A stretch of DNA of 64,000 nt from Selenomonas sputigena ATCC 35185. GTDB taxonomy: Bacteria; Bacillota; Negativicutes; Selenomonadales; Selenomonadaceae. The stretch lies in the NCBI RefSeq assembly GCF_000208405.1, contig NC_015437.1, positions 2,039,501 through 2,103,500 on the forward strand, in the 5' to 3' direction. Below, in pieces: positions 43,182-52,370 of the stretch (positions are counted from its first letter, which is position 1; every line of letters starts with the position of its first letter). A program made the position numbers and the translations under genes. The notes beneath the pieces are model-generated. The model made no database searches, was not told the DNA's origin, and worked only from the letters and a program-made list of their open reading frames with translations.

Positions 43182-44468
43182 ATGACCATGGACAAGAAGA
43201 AATACGACGAGGTGCTCGCCGCCTTCAGCATCAGTGACGACGAGCTTCAGAAGATTTCCGCCGACTTCGAGGCGGAAATGCAGGCGGGACTTGAGGGCGA
43301 AGATTCCACGCTGCGCATGCTGCGCTCCTACGTCGCCCTGCCGACAGGCAAGGAAATCGGCGATTTCCTCGCGCTCGATTTCGGCGGCACAAACGTACGC
43401 GCCCTGCACATCCTCCTGCACGGAGGCGGCAGATACCAAGTCATCAAGAAGGCGGCGAAGCCCCTGACCGAGCCGGGCGTCTACGACTACGTATCGGAAA
43501 GCGCCACCGCCGAGGAGATGTTTGACTTCCTCGCCGAACTCATCGACGAGGCCATCGAGAGCAATCGCTCGACGACGTACCTGCTCGGTCACACCTTCTC
43601 CTTCCCGTCGGTGCAGACTGACCTCTACAACGCCAAGCTCATCACTTGGACGAAGGAGTTCGCGACGCAGGGCGTCGAGGGCAGGGTCGTCAACGACCTT
43701 CTGAAAGAAGCGCTCGCACGGCGCGGCGCACGAAACGTCATCCCCGTCGCCGTCATCAACGACACCGTCGCCACGCTCCTTGCCGCCGCCTACAAGAAGC
43801 CGAATGCCTACATCGGCTCGATCTACGCCACGGGGCAGAACACCTGCTACTTCGAGGAGTTCACGGATGGTTCCGAAACGCCCACCGTCATCAACATGGA
43901 ATCGGGCGGCTTCGGCAAGCTGCGCCCGACAAAGTATGACAGGCACATCGACGAAACCTCCGAAAAGCCCGGCGCACAGCACCTCGAAAAGATGGTCTCA
44001 GGACGCTACCTCGGCGAAATCTACGGCGAGGCGCTCGCCGACATCCTCGGCAAGGCCGCTCCTTTCTCCTTCACGAGCATCGACCTTTCCACCATCGTCG
44101 CCGACGCCTACCTCGACCGTCACGAAGCCGCTGCCATCCTCGAAGAAAAGACGGGCGAAAAGTTCAACGCGCTTGAGCTGAACCTGCTGCAAGATCTCGC
44201 GGGCGTCATCATCGCGCGCTCCGCCCGTCTCGTCGCCGCGACCTTCGCAGGCATCGTGCGCCATCGCGCACATGGCGCGGAGATCAAGGAACAGCACATC
44301 GCCATCGACGGCTCCGTCTACGAGAAGATGCCCCTCGTCGCCGAAAACCTCAAGAAGGCGCTCGCCGACCTCCTCGGCGACGAAGCAGAAAAGATCCACA
44401 TCGTCCTTGAAAACACCGGCTCCGCCCTCGGTGCAGCCCTCGCCGCCGCCATGACGGTGGAAGGGTGA
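43182..44468 (+). CDS. Hexokinase, eukaryotic-type hexokinase family
   Basis: The 428-residue enzyme phosphorylates hexoses. It shows the hexokinase-family (not ROK or bacterial Glk) pattern: LALDFGGTNVRALHILL (phosphate 1), LGHTFSFPSVQ (sugar site), VINDTVATLLAAAY (phosphate 2) and NMESGGFGKL. ATG 43182 follows GAGGAGG. It lies downstream of the alpha-glucosidase and would use the glucose that enzyme releases. Such hexokinases are uncommon in bacteria. Confidence 0.88.
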   Translation: MTMDKKKYDEVLAAFSISDDELQKISADFEAEMQAGLEGEDSTLRMLRSYVALPTGKEIGDFLALDFGGTNVRALHILLHGGGRYQVIKKAAKPLTEPGVYDYVSESATAEEMFDFLAELIDEAIESNRSTTYLLGHTFSFPSVQTDLYNAKLITWTKEFATQGVEGRVVNDLLKEALARRGARNVIPVAVINDTVATLLAAAYKKPNAYIGSIYATGQNTCYFEEFTDGSETPTVINMESGGFGKLRPTKYDRHIDETSEKPGAQHLEKMVSGRYLGEIYGEALADILGKAAPFSFTSIDLSTIVADAYLDRHEAAAILEEKTGEKFNALELNLLQDLAGVIIARSARLVAATFAGIVRHRAHGAEIKEQHIAIDGSVYEKMPLVAENLKKALADLLGDEAEKIHIVLENTGSALGAALAAAMTVEG

Positions 44469-44506
44469 CGAATGCACAAAATGTTCTAGCTATCCGCTAG
44501 GAAACA

Positions 44507-44515
44507 TGATATAAT
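44507..44515 (+). promoter_or_regulatory. Extended -10 promoter of the DUF1858 gene
   Basis: TGATATAAT is a good extended -10 box 125 bp before the start codon. The -35 is weak. Confidence 0.6.
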
Positions 44516-44539
44516 CTAACCAGTAGTAAGGTGTTTTTC

Positions 44540-44610
44540 GTATACGGCTTCGCCGTGTACTCGCCCTTACATGGAACCAATCAACCGGCCGATTTGCCGT
44601 CGGCTTTTTG
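44540..44610 (+). promoter_or_regulatory. Leader with attenuator-like hairpins before the DUF1858 gene
   Basis: GTATACGGC-ttc-GCCGTGTAC (44540-44560) is followed by GCCGA-tttgccg-TCGGC-TTTTT (44588-44609), a terminator-like hairpin in the 5' leader. The ribosome site AAAGGAGG comes 20 bases later. The layout suggests conditional termination, but no known riboswitch was recognised. Confidence 0.45.
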
Positions 44611-44641
44611 GGAGTTTCCCTGTAACAAAGGAGGTTTTTGT

Positions 44642-44842
44642 ATGACCATAACGAAAGATATGGGCATCGGAGAGGTTGTCCAGAAATATCCCGCCACCGT
44701 TCCCGTATTCATGAGTGCAGGCATGGGCTGCATCGGCTGCGCCGCCTCGCACTTCGAGAACATCGAGCAGGGTGCGCTCGCACACGGCATCGACATCGAC
44801 GCCTTGATGAAGGGTCTGAACGAAGCTGTCGCTGCGGGCTGA
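44642..44842 (+). CDS. DUF1858 domain protein
   Basis: The 66-residue protein is a stand-alone DUF1858 domain (ITKDMGIGEVVQKYPATVPVF, then MSAGMGCIGCAASHFENIEQG). The conserved CxxC pair is in GCIGC. Proteins of this family are annotated as hybrid-cluster-protein-associated disulfide redox proteins. AAAGGAGG lies eight bases before the ATG. Confidence 0.92.
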   Translation: MTITKDMGIGEVVQKYPATVPVFMSAGMGCIGCAASHFENIEQGALAHGIDIDALMKGLNEAVAAG

Positions 44843-44850
44843 TCTGCACG

Positions 44851-44890
44851 AAAAAGACTGCCGCGAGCCTAGAGCTTGCGGCAGTTTTTT
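44851..44890 (+). terminator. Terminator of the DUF1858 gene
   Basis: ACTGCCGC-gagcctagagctt-GCGGCAGT is followed by TTTTTT. Confidence 0.9.
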
Positions 44891-44908
44891 CATGCGCTTT
44901 CCAAGCAA

Positions 44909-44956
44909 AGAGGGCTGCTCCAAGAAGCGAAATCTCGCTTTTCGGAGCAGCCCTCT
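44909..44956 (-). terminator. Long hairpin at the intron 5' exon; probable terminator of the YbjN-like gene
   Basis: AGAGGGCTGCTCC and GGAGCAGCCCTCT form a 13-bp perfect stem with an inner AAGCGA/TCGCTT stem. On the minus strand it is followed by TTTGCTT. It would lie directly after the YbjN-like gene if the intron were removed. Confidence 0.75.
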
Positions 44957-44962
44957 CTCGAT

Positions 44963-46854
44963 GTGCGCCCGGCGGCGCACGTTTCTAACCGGTGAAAGAC
45001 CGGAGTCTGCCCGGTAGCGGGAAAGACATAGCCAAAGACAAGGGTGTTCGTCGTGAGGCGAAATCTGAAGGAAGTCGGCGGCAAACCTCTGGCCTGACGA
45101 ACAGGAACCGCATAGGAGGCTATCGTTGGGGATAAGGCCGCACTACAGGTCGAAGTCCCATAGCTACACGGAACCAATGGTGGTAGATGCGGCAGGTAGA
45201 TGGAGGGAAAGAAACGTGTGGTACCCGGGGAGGTCTGCATAGAACGCTCTGAAAAGGGCAACCACAGCCGAAAGGCTGTGCTGAATATGCAGAAGTCAGC
45301 AGAGGCCATAGTAGCCGAGAGGTGAAGGGCCGAATCCGTAGGAGTATCCAAGTACAACCGGGAAAGGAGGAGCGACTGGAAATGGCAGAAAACCTGAAAG
45401 AAAAGGGCTGCCCGCAAAAGGATAGTGCGGAACACGAAGAATATGTGGGAGCGTCAAGGTCGTTCCGTCGGATATGGGAGGAAAGGAACCGTGTACAGCC
45501 AGAACTCTTGGAGAAGATACTGAGCAGGGAGAACCTGAACAGAGCTTTCAAGAGAGTGAAGAAGAACAAGGGAGCCGCGGGAGTCGATGGCATGACCATC
45601 GAAGAAACGCAGGCACACTTGAAAGAAGGAAGGCATGCGAAAGAACTGGTAGAACGAATCCGGCGGGGGAAATATACCCCGCAACCAGTGCGAAGCGTGG
45701 GAATTCCGAAGCCAGACGGAGGAGAGCGGAAACTCGGCATCCCCACCGTCACAGACCGTACCATACAACAGGCAATCACACAGCAGCTCGTACCCATCTA
45801 TGAGCCGCTGTTTGCCGAAGGAAGCTATGGGTACAGACCGGGAAGAAGTGCCAAAAGCGCCATACGAAAGGTGAAAGAATACGCGGAAGAAGGCTACACC
45901 TACGCGGTAGTACTAGACCTATCCAAGTATTTCGACACCCTGAACCACGAAATTCTGCTTCAGTTACTGAGGAAGAACGTAAAAGACGAGCGAGTCATGC
46001 AGCTCATCAAGAGATACCTCAAAAGCGGAATCATGGAAAAAGGCGTAGTCCGAGAGAGAGAAGAAGGCTCCCCGCAGGGAGGGAATCTGTCGCCCCTGCT
46101 AGCCAACATCTATCTCAACGAGTTTGACCAAGAATACGAGAAACGCGGAGTCCCCTGCATACGGTACGCGGACGACATCGTCCTGCTCGCAAAGAGCAGG
46201 CGAGCCGCGCAGCGAATCCTGGTCAAAAGCACAGCCTATCTGGAGGGGAAACTGAAGCTGAAAGTCAACCAAGAGAAAAGCCGAACGGTCAGCGTATTCG
46301 CAACGAAGCAATTCAAATATCTCGGATTCACGCTGGGGAAAAACGGAAGCGGCGTCTATGTACGAGTCCACCCGAAAGCGTGGAAGAAGATGAAAGCCAA
46401 ACTCAAAGAACTTGCGTCCCGGAGGAGGGTGCAGAAACTGCCGACATCTCTGGCCAAGATACAAAGTATATATGCGAGGTTGGCTGAACTACTACGGGAT
46501 AGCGAGCATGAAGAATCGCATAGACGAATTGAACCAATGGCTGTACCATCGCGTAAGGATGTGTATCTGGAAGCATTGGAAGAAGCCGAGGACGAAGATT
46601 CGGAATCTATGCAAGTTGGGAGTCCCCTTTGAAACAGCCTACAAGGCAGGAAACTGTCGGAGAGGCTATTGGTGGACAAGCAACACGGTAGCGGTCAAGA
46701 TGGCAATGACAAAAGAAAGACTGATACGCTTCGGCTTTTATGATTTAGCCGAGGCATATCAGTCTGTACACGCAACCTATTGAAACCGCCGTGTACCGAA
46801 CGGTACGCACGGTGGTGTGAGAGGACGGCGGCTAATCCCCGCCTCCTACTCGAT
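44963..46854 (+). mobile_element. Group II intron, probable class IIC
   Basis: The 5' end GTGCGCCCGG fits the GUGYG consensus and the 3' end is CCTACTCGAT. A domain V-like hairpin at about 46788-46822 (CCGCCGTG..CACGGTGG) is compatible with the CGC catalytic triad of class C. The element follows a strong terminator-type hairpin, the usual target of class IIC introns. The encoded protein lacks an endonuclease domain. The region 44963-45381 is the structured 5' RNA and has no gene. The boundaries are inferred to within a few bases. Confidence 0.8.
45382..46784 (+). pseudogene. ltrA: Group II intron reverse transcriptase/maturase, frameshifted
   Basis: The reverse transcriptase domain is complete from MAENLKEKG: GIPKPDGGERKLGIPTVTDR, VLDLSKYFDTLNH, GSPQGGNLSPLLANIYL and the catalytic YADD in CIRYADDIVLL. 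Near 46465-46475 the frame changes by one base. The maturase (X) domain (MRGWLNYYGIASMKNRID, then GFYDLAEAYQ) continues in the next frame to 46784. The zero frame instead runs into unrelated residues and stops at 46632. Without correction the protein lacks its RNA-binding maturase part, so splicing may be impaired. A sequencing error is possible. Confidence 0.85.
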
Positions 46855-46861
46855 TCGTTTC

Positions 46862-47374
46862 TCAGGTATCCGCCCAGATGGTCTTCATCGTATCGCCGAA
46901 GGTCTCATCGAGGTGCTGCAGGATGACGTCGAGGATCGTGCGCACGATGTCCGGCTCAAATCCCTCGTCGGAGGCGGGCAGGCAGGCATCGAGGACGAGG
47001 CTGCCGTCTTCCACCGTGTAGTACTTGAACACCTTGTAGCGGCTGTTCATCTCGTTGATGTATGCCGCGAGGTCGCTCTCGTTCTTCTCGTTGACGACCT
47101 TGCTGCCTACGATGACGCGCACAATGCCGTAGATGGAAGCGTCAAGGATGACGATGACAGGCAGGAACTGACCCTTGATCTCCATCGAGGAGCGGTAGAG
47201 CACCGTGCCGTACTCATCGCCGACTTCCTGCTTCTGGAACGCCTGAATGTCAAGCTCCTTGAGCATCGCGTCGAATTTCTCTGCCTTTTCGGACTTGACG
47301 GCTTCCGCCGCTTTTTCCGCTTTCTTCTTCGTGTCCTTTTCTTCTGCTTCGAGCTTTTCTTCTTTTTCTGCCAT
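46862..47374 (-). CDS. YbjN-like protein of unknown function
   Basis: The 170-residue protein has a charged Lys/Glu-rich N-terminus (about residues 1-35) and an alpha/beta domain with YINEMNSRYKVFKYYTVEDG and a C-terminal helix. This suggests the YbjN / type III chaperone-like fold; the match is by pattern only. ATG 47372-47374 follows AAAGGAGA. It is the last gene of the lpt-side operon and has been separated from its probable terminator by the intron. Confidence 0.55.
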   Translation of the reverse strand: MAEKEEKLEAEEKDTKKKAEKAAEAVKSEKAEKFDAMLKELDIQAFQKQEVGDEYGTVLYRSSMEIKGQFLPVIVILDASIYGIVRVIVGSKVVNEKNESDLAAYINEMNSRYKVFKYYTVEDGSLVLDACLPASDEGFEPDIVRTILDVILQHLDETFGDTMKTIWADT

Positions 47375-47459
47375 GTGAACTCTCCTTTTCCTTGCGGAAG
47401 AACCGCGCCAAATTCCTGCGGCGGCCTCCGGCATCTCGGGGAAATCGCTTCCCTGTCTT

Positions 47460-47882
47460 CTAAACATCCTTCGACGCCGCTTTTTCAAGGAAGCGGCGCG
47501 CGAGGATGACGGCGACAAAATCATCGACAGGCTCGGGCGGCACGAGCATCGAGACGGGCAGAAGCCTCCTCCAGCCGTGCGGCGGACGCGCCTGCCAATA
47601 CGCCCGCTTCGCCATGTCCGTCGTGCGGTACTCGTCGACGAGCACCACGCGCAAATCGGGCACGGCCTCTTCTATGCGCTTCTTCGCTTCCCTGCTCGTC
47701 GTGCCATTTCCAAGCACAAGGGTAGTGAACGCATACCTAGAACATTTATCGTTGATTTCAAGCCCGAGCTTAAGCGTTTCGATTACTTTTTGGAAAAGCA
47801 CCGTGCCGTGCACATCGAGAACCGCAAACCCGCACTTCTCGCGGCCGGGATCGACAGCGGCGAGCGTCTCCGCCTCCATCAT
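47460..47882 (-). CDS. YqgF/RNase H-fold family protein
   Basis: The 140-residue protein starts LAAVDPGREKCGFAVLD, the first RNase H-like strand and Asp of YqgF/RuvC-fold nucleases. A central VVLVDEYRTTDMAKRAYW and a late Asp pair (PPEPVDDFVAVILA) follow. It is divergent from canonical RuvX, so activity on pre-16S rRNA is not certain. The start ATG overlaps the DUF3084 stop (ATGA). Confidence 0.75.
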   Translation of the reverse strand: MMEAETLAAVDPGREKCGFAVLDVHGTVLFQKVIETLKLGLEINDKCSRYAFTTLVLGNGTTSREAKKRIEEAVPDLRVVLVDEYRTTDMAKRAYWQARPPHGWRRLLPVSMLVPPEPVDDFVAVILARRFLEKAASKDV

Positions 47883-49117
47883 TCGGCCTCTCGCTCAACC
47901 TTGATGTTGAGCCGCAGAGGACCGAGTGCATCGGTGTTATCTCGCGCATAGGCGGAGAGGAGGATCATGCCGTAAAGCGGTTCGAGTGTCTGCACGATAC
48001 CATACATCTGCTCACCGTCGATGACGCCGACCGTACCGCGGATCGGATCGGGCAGAATGCCATGTGCCGAAGCGGCGGCATTCACACGCTTCAAAAAGTC
48101 CATGACGACTTCCTGCGATGCCTGCGCACCGCCCGTACCCGTCAGACGATACGATTGCGCGAGGATGAATTCTCCCTGCCGATAGACGATGCTGTTCGGA
48201 TGCAGGTCGAGGGCGGCGCGCACGGCTTCGCCGCGCACGAGGTTGCCCGCTGCGACGATGCGCACGACCATGTCGCCCGGGCCTTTGGCTATGCGTGCGA
48301 CGGCGTCATCGACCTCGGGCGAGTATACCCAGATCTCGCCGTCCGGCAGATCTTTGCCAAGGTGTGCTGAGACGTTGCGGCTCGCGAGCTGTGCGAGTGC
48401 CGTGACGTCGGCGCGCACATCGTCCTCGGGGCGTCCGCCCTTGATGACACCCGCCGCGATGACCTCGCCCGCGCGATAGACGATATCGCCCTCGCGGATG
48501 ATCTCAAGCCCGCGGCGCAGCTCCTGCGTGCGCATTTCCAGCACCTTCTTATCGCCGCTAAGCTGCGCGTTGCTCGTCGCAAGCGCCGCATTCTCCGTGC
48601 CAAGCGTTTCATTCGCCGCACCGAGCGCATCGTTTTCTGCCGTAAGTGATTGGTTCAGCCCATCAAGCGCGGCATTTTTCTTTGCGAGCGCATCGTTCTT
48701 CTCTGCGAGCGCACGGTTGCCCGCAGAAAGCTTTTCGGCTTCCTCTTCGAGCGACTTGACGCTGCCCTTGAGATCGGCGAGCGCCTTGTCCGCTGCCGCC
48801 TGCTCGGCGCGTGCCGCGGTAAGCTCGGCCGACGCATCCTTGAGCTTTTCCTCCGTTTCCCGCATCGAGCGGTTGAGCTGCTCCATGCCGAAGAGCGCCG
48901 TGCGCACGTTTTCCGAAGCGGCAGCAAGGATGATAAACGTCAGCGTCGTGATGACAAAGCCCGTGACGATGGTGACGATGGTCGACGTATGACGCGGCCT
49001 GAGGCCGAAGAGTGACAGACGCTTCTTGCCGACCTTCGTGCCCACGCGGTCGCCGATGACGGCGATGACACCGCCCGTGATGATCAGCACGAGTATCAAG
49101 ACGATCCCGTACATCAA
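47879..49117 (-). CDS. DUF3084 membrane coiled-coil protein
   Basis: The 412-residue protein has two N-terminal membrane helices (about 3-22 and 46-67), a long coiled coil (about 75-205) rich in Ala/Glu/Lys/Asn, and a C-terminal domain of about 200 residues. This fits DUF3084, found mainly in cyanobacteria and Negativicutes. It is encoded between the Lpt genes and the YqgF-like gene. A link to the outer membrane is plausible but unproven. Confidence 0.85.
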   Translation of the reverse strand: MMYGIVLILVLIITGGVIAVIGDRVGTKVGKKRLSLFGLRPRHTSTIVTIVTGFVITTLTFIILAAASENVRTALFGMEQLNRSMRETEEKLKDASAELTAARAEQAAADKALADLKGSVKSLEEEAEKLSAGNRALAEKNDALAKKNAALDGLNQSLTAENDALGAANETLGTENAALATSNAQLSGDKKVLEMRTQELRRGLEIIREGDIVYRAGEVIAAGVIKGGRPEDDVRADVTALAQLASRNVSAHLGKDLPDGEIWVYSPEVDDAVARIAKGPGDMVVRIVAAGNLVRGEAVRAALDLHPNSIVYRQGEFILAQSYRLTGTGGAQASQEVVMDFLKRVNAAASAHGILPDPIRGTVGVIDGEQMYGIVQTLEPLYGMILLSAYARDNTDALGPLRLNIKVEREAE

Positions 49118-49180
49118 GACATGCTCCTTTCTCTCCCGAGAGTTTTCCCCTTTATAGCGGGAAAATCCGCCTCTTTCTTG

Positions 49181-50272
49181 TCAGTGCGCCGCCTCGCGCA
49201 TCAGGTACGCTCCGATGAGAAGACCCGCGACATTCGGCAGCCAGACGGCATAGGCGGGGTTCAGTGCGCCCGACTGCCCGAGCGCCCCCGCGAGCGTCAT
49301 GAGAACATAGTAGCAAAAGAAGATCAAGAGGCTCAAGCCGATGCCGCGCGAGGAGCTGCTGCGCGTCGGCTGGATGCCGAGCGGCACACCGATGATGGCG
49401 AAGACGAGGCTCGCCATCGGAATCGTGATGCGCTGATAAAGCTCCGTCTCCAATTTCTTCGTATCGACGAACTGCGTGCGCATGAGTTCGATCTGCTGAC
49501 GCAGCTCCTTCATCGTCAGTTCCTCCGGCTTCTTCTGCTCGCGCACGATGCGCCCGGGACCGGCGTTGATGGGCAGCACCTGCTTGTCGAAGCGCATCGT
49601 ATGTTCTGACTTGCCGCCGGAAACCTCGTAGATCGCTCCCCGATACATCGTCCACTGCGTGCCCTCCCACTTCGCATAGGCGGCATCCTGCACGTACTTC
49701 GTCTCACCCTGCTCGAACGACTGCAGCGTCACGCCTTCGAGCGTTTCCGTTGCAGCGTCGTAGCGACGCGCATACATGAGGCGCTGCATCTCGCCGTCCT
49801 TGATCTCCTTGATGACGATGTGATCCTGCGACTTGGGTGCGGCATTGCCCTGAATCTCGTAGGCGATGACATTCTCGTAGGCGTTGTTCGCGCGCGGTAC
49901 GATATGCTCCGTGAAGAGGATGGAAAAGATGCTGACGACGACGCCGAGAACGATGACGGGCGCAGCGATGCGGTAGAAGCTCACGCCGCACGACTTCATC
50001 GCCGTGATCTCGCTCGAACTCGACAGCCTGCCGAACGTCAAGAGCGCCGCCAAGAGCATCGACATGGGAAATGTATAGATGGCGATGGCGGGAAGGCTAA
50101 AGATGAACATCTTTACGACGGAGCCAAACGATGCGCCGTATTCCGTAATGTACTGCGCGATGCGAAAGAGCGTGCCAGAGCCTACGAATACGGCAGACGT
50201 GCCGCATATACCGAAGAAGAAGGCGAGGCAGACCTCACGGAAGATGTATTTGTCCAAAAGTCGTATCTGCAT
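49181..50272 (-). CDS. lptF: LPS export permease LptF/LptG family (YjgP/YjgQ)
   Basis: The 363-residue protein has three helices at each end and a periplasmic beta-jellyroll between (about 105-265), the LptF/G layout: LLDKYIFREVCLAFFFG at the start, LVFAIIGVPLGIQPTRSSSSRGIG near the end. It should extract LPS from the inner membrane with LptB. Only one permease gene is present here, so it either forms a homodimer or its partner lies elsewhere. GGAG precedes ATG 50272. Confidence 0.92.
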   Translation of the reverse strand: MQIRLLDKYIFREVCLAFFFGICGTSAVFVGSGTLFRIAQYITEYGASFGSVVKMFIFSLPAIAIYTFPMSMLLAALLTFGRLSSSSEITAMKSCGVSFYRIAAPVIVLGVVVSIFSILFTEHIVPRANNAYENVIAYEIQGNAAPKSQDHIVIKEIKDGEMQRLMYARRYDAATETLEGVTLQSFEQGETKYVQDAAYAKWEGTQWTMYRGAIYEVSGGKSEHTMRFDKQVLPINAGPGRIVREQKKPEELTMKELRQQIELMRTQFVDTKKLETELYQRITIPMASLVFAIIGVPLGIQPTRSSSSRGIGLSLLIFFCYYVLMTLAGALGQSGALNPAYAVWLPNVAGLLIGAYLMREAAH

Positions 50273-50282
50273 AAGGACGCTC

Positions 50283-51002
50283 CTATAACGTGAAGTTGTC
50301 TCCGAGGTAGAACTTGCGTGCGAGATCGCTCGCGGCGATGGTCGCACTGTCCCCCTCGAGGAGAATCTTGCCGTCGTTCAGGATATAGGCGCGATCAACG
50401 ATGTGCAGCGTCTCGCGCACGTTGTGATCGGTGATGAGGATGCCGATACCTCGCTTGCGCAGATACGCGATGATCTCCTGTATGTCGGCGACGGCGATGG
50501 GATCGACGCCTGCAAACGGCTCGTCGAGCAGGATGAACTGCGGCTCGATGGCGAGGCAGCGCGCGATCTCAACGCGGCGGCGCTCACCGCCCGAAAGCTC
50601 CGTGCCGAGACGGTCACGCACATGACCGATGCGGAACTCTGCGAGCAGATTCTCCATCTTCTCTCTGCGTTCCTGCGCGGAGAGCTTCGTCATCTCCAAG
50701 ATCGAGAGGAGGTTTTCCTCTACGGTCATCTTGCGGAAGATCGAGGCTTCCTGCGCGAGGTAGCTGATGCCGAGACGCGCACGCGCATACATGGGCATGC
50801 TCGTGATGCGCACATCGGAAACGAAGACATCGCCCGAGGTCGGCCGCTCAAGCCCCGTGATCATGTAGAACGTCGTCGTCTTGCCCGCGCCGTTGGGACC
50901 TAGAAGCCCGACGATCTCGCCCTTTTCGACGCGCAGGGACACATGATCGACGACACTGCGCCGCTTGAACGTCTTGACCAGATCTTTCGCTTCCAGATGC
51001 AA
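50283..51002 (-). CDS. lptB: LPS export ABC ATPase LptB
   Basis: The 239-residue ATPase has Walker A GPNGAGKT (35-42), signature ELSGGERRR and Walker [14 protein letters not shown]. The HNV(R)ETL motif and switch His are in [12 protein letters not shown]. It powers the Lpt bridge. Translation starts at TTG 51002 with AGGTGGAGG just upstream. Confidence 0.96.
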   Translation of the reverse strand: MHLEAKDLVKTFKRRSVVDHVSLRVEKGEIVGLLGPNGAGKTTTFYMITGLERPTSGDVFVSDVRITSMPMYARARLGISYLAQEASIFRKMTVEENLLSILEMTKLSAQERREKMENLLAEFRIGHVRDRLGTELSGGERRRVEIARCLAIEPQFILLDEPFAGVDPIAVADIQEIIAYLRKRGIGILITDHNVRETLHIVDRAYILNDGKILLEGDSATIAASDLARKFYLGDNFTL

Positions 51003-51036
51003 GACCCTCCACCTCTCTTCTTATGTTGAATCCTTC

Positions 51037-51813
51037 TCATTCTACCGCAAGATTGCCCGTGTTGGCAAGGTAAACCGTCAGATGCTTGCTCTTGAGCATG
51101 TTATTTCCCTGGTATGCCCATGCGTTGCCGTCGAGCACGCACTTGCCCTTGCCGTCCTCGGCTTTGGCGAAGTAATCGACCGTATCGCCGCCGCCCTCGA
51201 AGCTTCTCGGCGGGCTGACGACATGCACGTTGCCCGTGCCGCGGTAATGCTCTTCTGTCAGCCAGCCTTCCATGCGGTCTGCCGTGAAGGTGCCGTCCGC
51301 CGTCCTCATCGTGCCGCCCGCCGGAACGAGCATGTAGTTTGCCGACTGCGTGAATTCAGCGCGCGCGCCTGTAAACGTCTTGTCCGCTTTTACAGCACGA
51401 ACGTCACCTTCCGCGACGTAGCGATCCTTATCAAATACAGAGAGGCTTGCTGCCGTCAGACGAAGATCGTCCTTCGTGATCTCTGCACCGCCCATCGCAT
51501 GGATGGCGTCGGCGGATTCGAGCGTCACGGTCTGTGCCGTCAGACGCATCGCATCGCGCACAGCGACGACGCCGCCCGTGATCTCGCCCTGCTGTGTCTT
51601 CGTGTTGTAGCTGGCTCTCGCCCCTGTGACGGTCGCCGTGCCTCGCTTCAATGTGATGCCGCCCTCCGCCGTGATCACACCCGTCGCCATGTCGTAGCTG
51701 ACGCTCGCTCCCTCCAAGGACGATGGCTCATCCGCCGCCTGCAGCGTCCCCATGTTCAGAGCTGCAGCCAAGACGGCAGCCGCGAGCGCAGCCTTCCTTA
51801 TTCTCTTCCTCAA
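51037..51813 (-). CDS. lptA: LptA/OstA-like periplasmic LPS transport protein
   Basis: The 258-residue protein has a signal peptide (cleavage near LQAADE, residues 24-27) and repeated OstA beta strands such as GVITAEGGITLKRGTATVTG. LptA forms the periplasmic bridge for LPS. Start TTG 51813 overlaps the lptC stop (TTGA). At 258 residues it is longer than the roughly 185 of E. coli LptA and may carry extra jellyroll turns. Confidence 0.9.
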   Translation of the reverse strand: MRKRIRKAALAAAVLAAALNMGTLQAADEPSSLEGASVSYDMATGVITAEGGITLKRGTATVTGARASYNTKTQQGEITGGVVAVRDAMRLTAQTVTLESADAIHAMGGAEITKDDLRLTAASLSVFDKDRYVAEGDVRAVKADKTFTGARAEFTQSANYMLVPAGGTMRTADGTFTADRMEGWLTEEHYRGTGNVHVVSPPRSFEGGGDTVDYFAKAEDGKGKCVLDGNAWAYQGNNMLKSKHLTVYLANTGNLAVE

Positions 51814-52370
51814 TTCGCTCCACTCCCCTTTTCAATCCGCGCCTTCTTGCCGTCCTTGCCGCTCGCCGTAAACTTCGCAAAGCCATCCGAGCTTTCGATG
51901 CGCTCCGCGCTCACGCGAAGCTTCTCTTCCTCCTGCGTAAGCAGGGCGTCGCCGACGGCGGCGAGCGTTTCCTTCTCTGACGACCAGACGACCTCTCGGC
52001 TCATCAGGCGTATGCCATCCGATGTCTCAATCCTCACGCCGCCGTCGATGGCGAGATCCTTCGACGTCATATCGTAATGAGCATGAGGCGCAGTGAGCTT
52101 CAGCTCGCGTCCGCCTTCTTCATGAAAGACGCCTTCGATATTTCTCGCCTCTGCCGCCTTGCCGTCAGCATCCGCCTCGATCGATTCCGCCGTCAGCTGC
52201 CAGACGGTGCGCCCGTCCTTCTCCAAGCTCAACGTATTTCCCTCATAACACAGCGTGCACGCAGGATCGCCCAAGGTCGGCACCTCGGGAACGGAGAGCA
52301 CTGCCCATGCGAGTGCAGCAGCGAAGAGGACTGCGGCGAGGACTGCGAGAAGAGTCTTCCTATGCTTCAT
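51810..52370 (-). CDS. lptC: LPS export protein LptC
   Basis: The 186-residue protein has one N-terminal membrane anchor (about 5-27) and a periplasmic beta-jellyroll with TAPHAHYDMTSKDLAIDGGV and a VRIETSDGIRLMSREVVW segment, as in LptC. It passes LPS from the LptBFG complex to LptA. It overlaps lpxL by 11 bases and lptA by four. Confidence 0.88.
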   Translation of the reverse strand: MKHRKTLLAVLAAVLFAAALAWAVLSVPEVPTLGDPACTLCYEGNTLSLEKDGRTVWQLTAESIEADADGKAAEARNIEGVFHEEGGRELKLTAPHAHYDMTSKDLAIDGGVRIETSDGIRLMSREVVWSSEKETLAAVGDALLTQEEEKLRVSAERIESSDGFAKFTASGKDGKKARIEKGSGAN

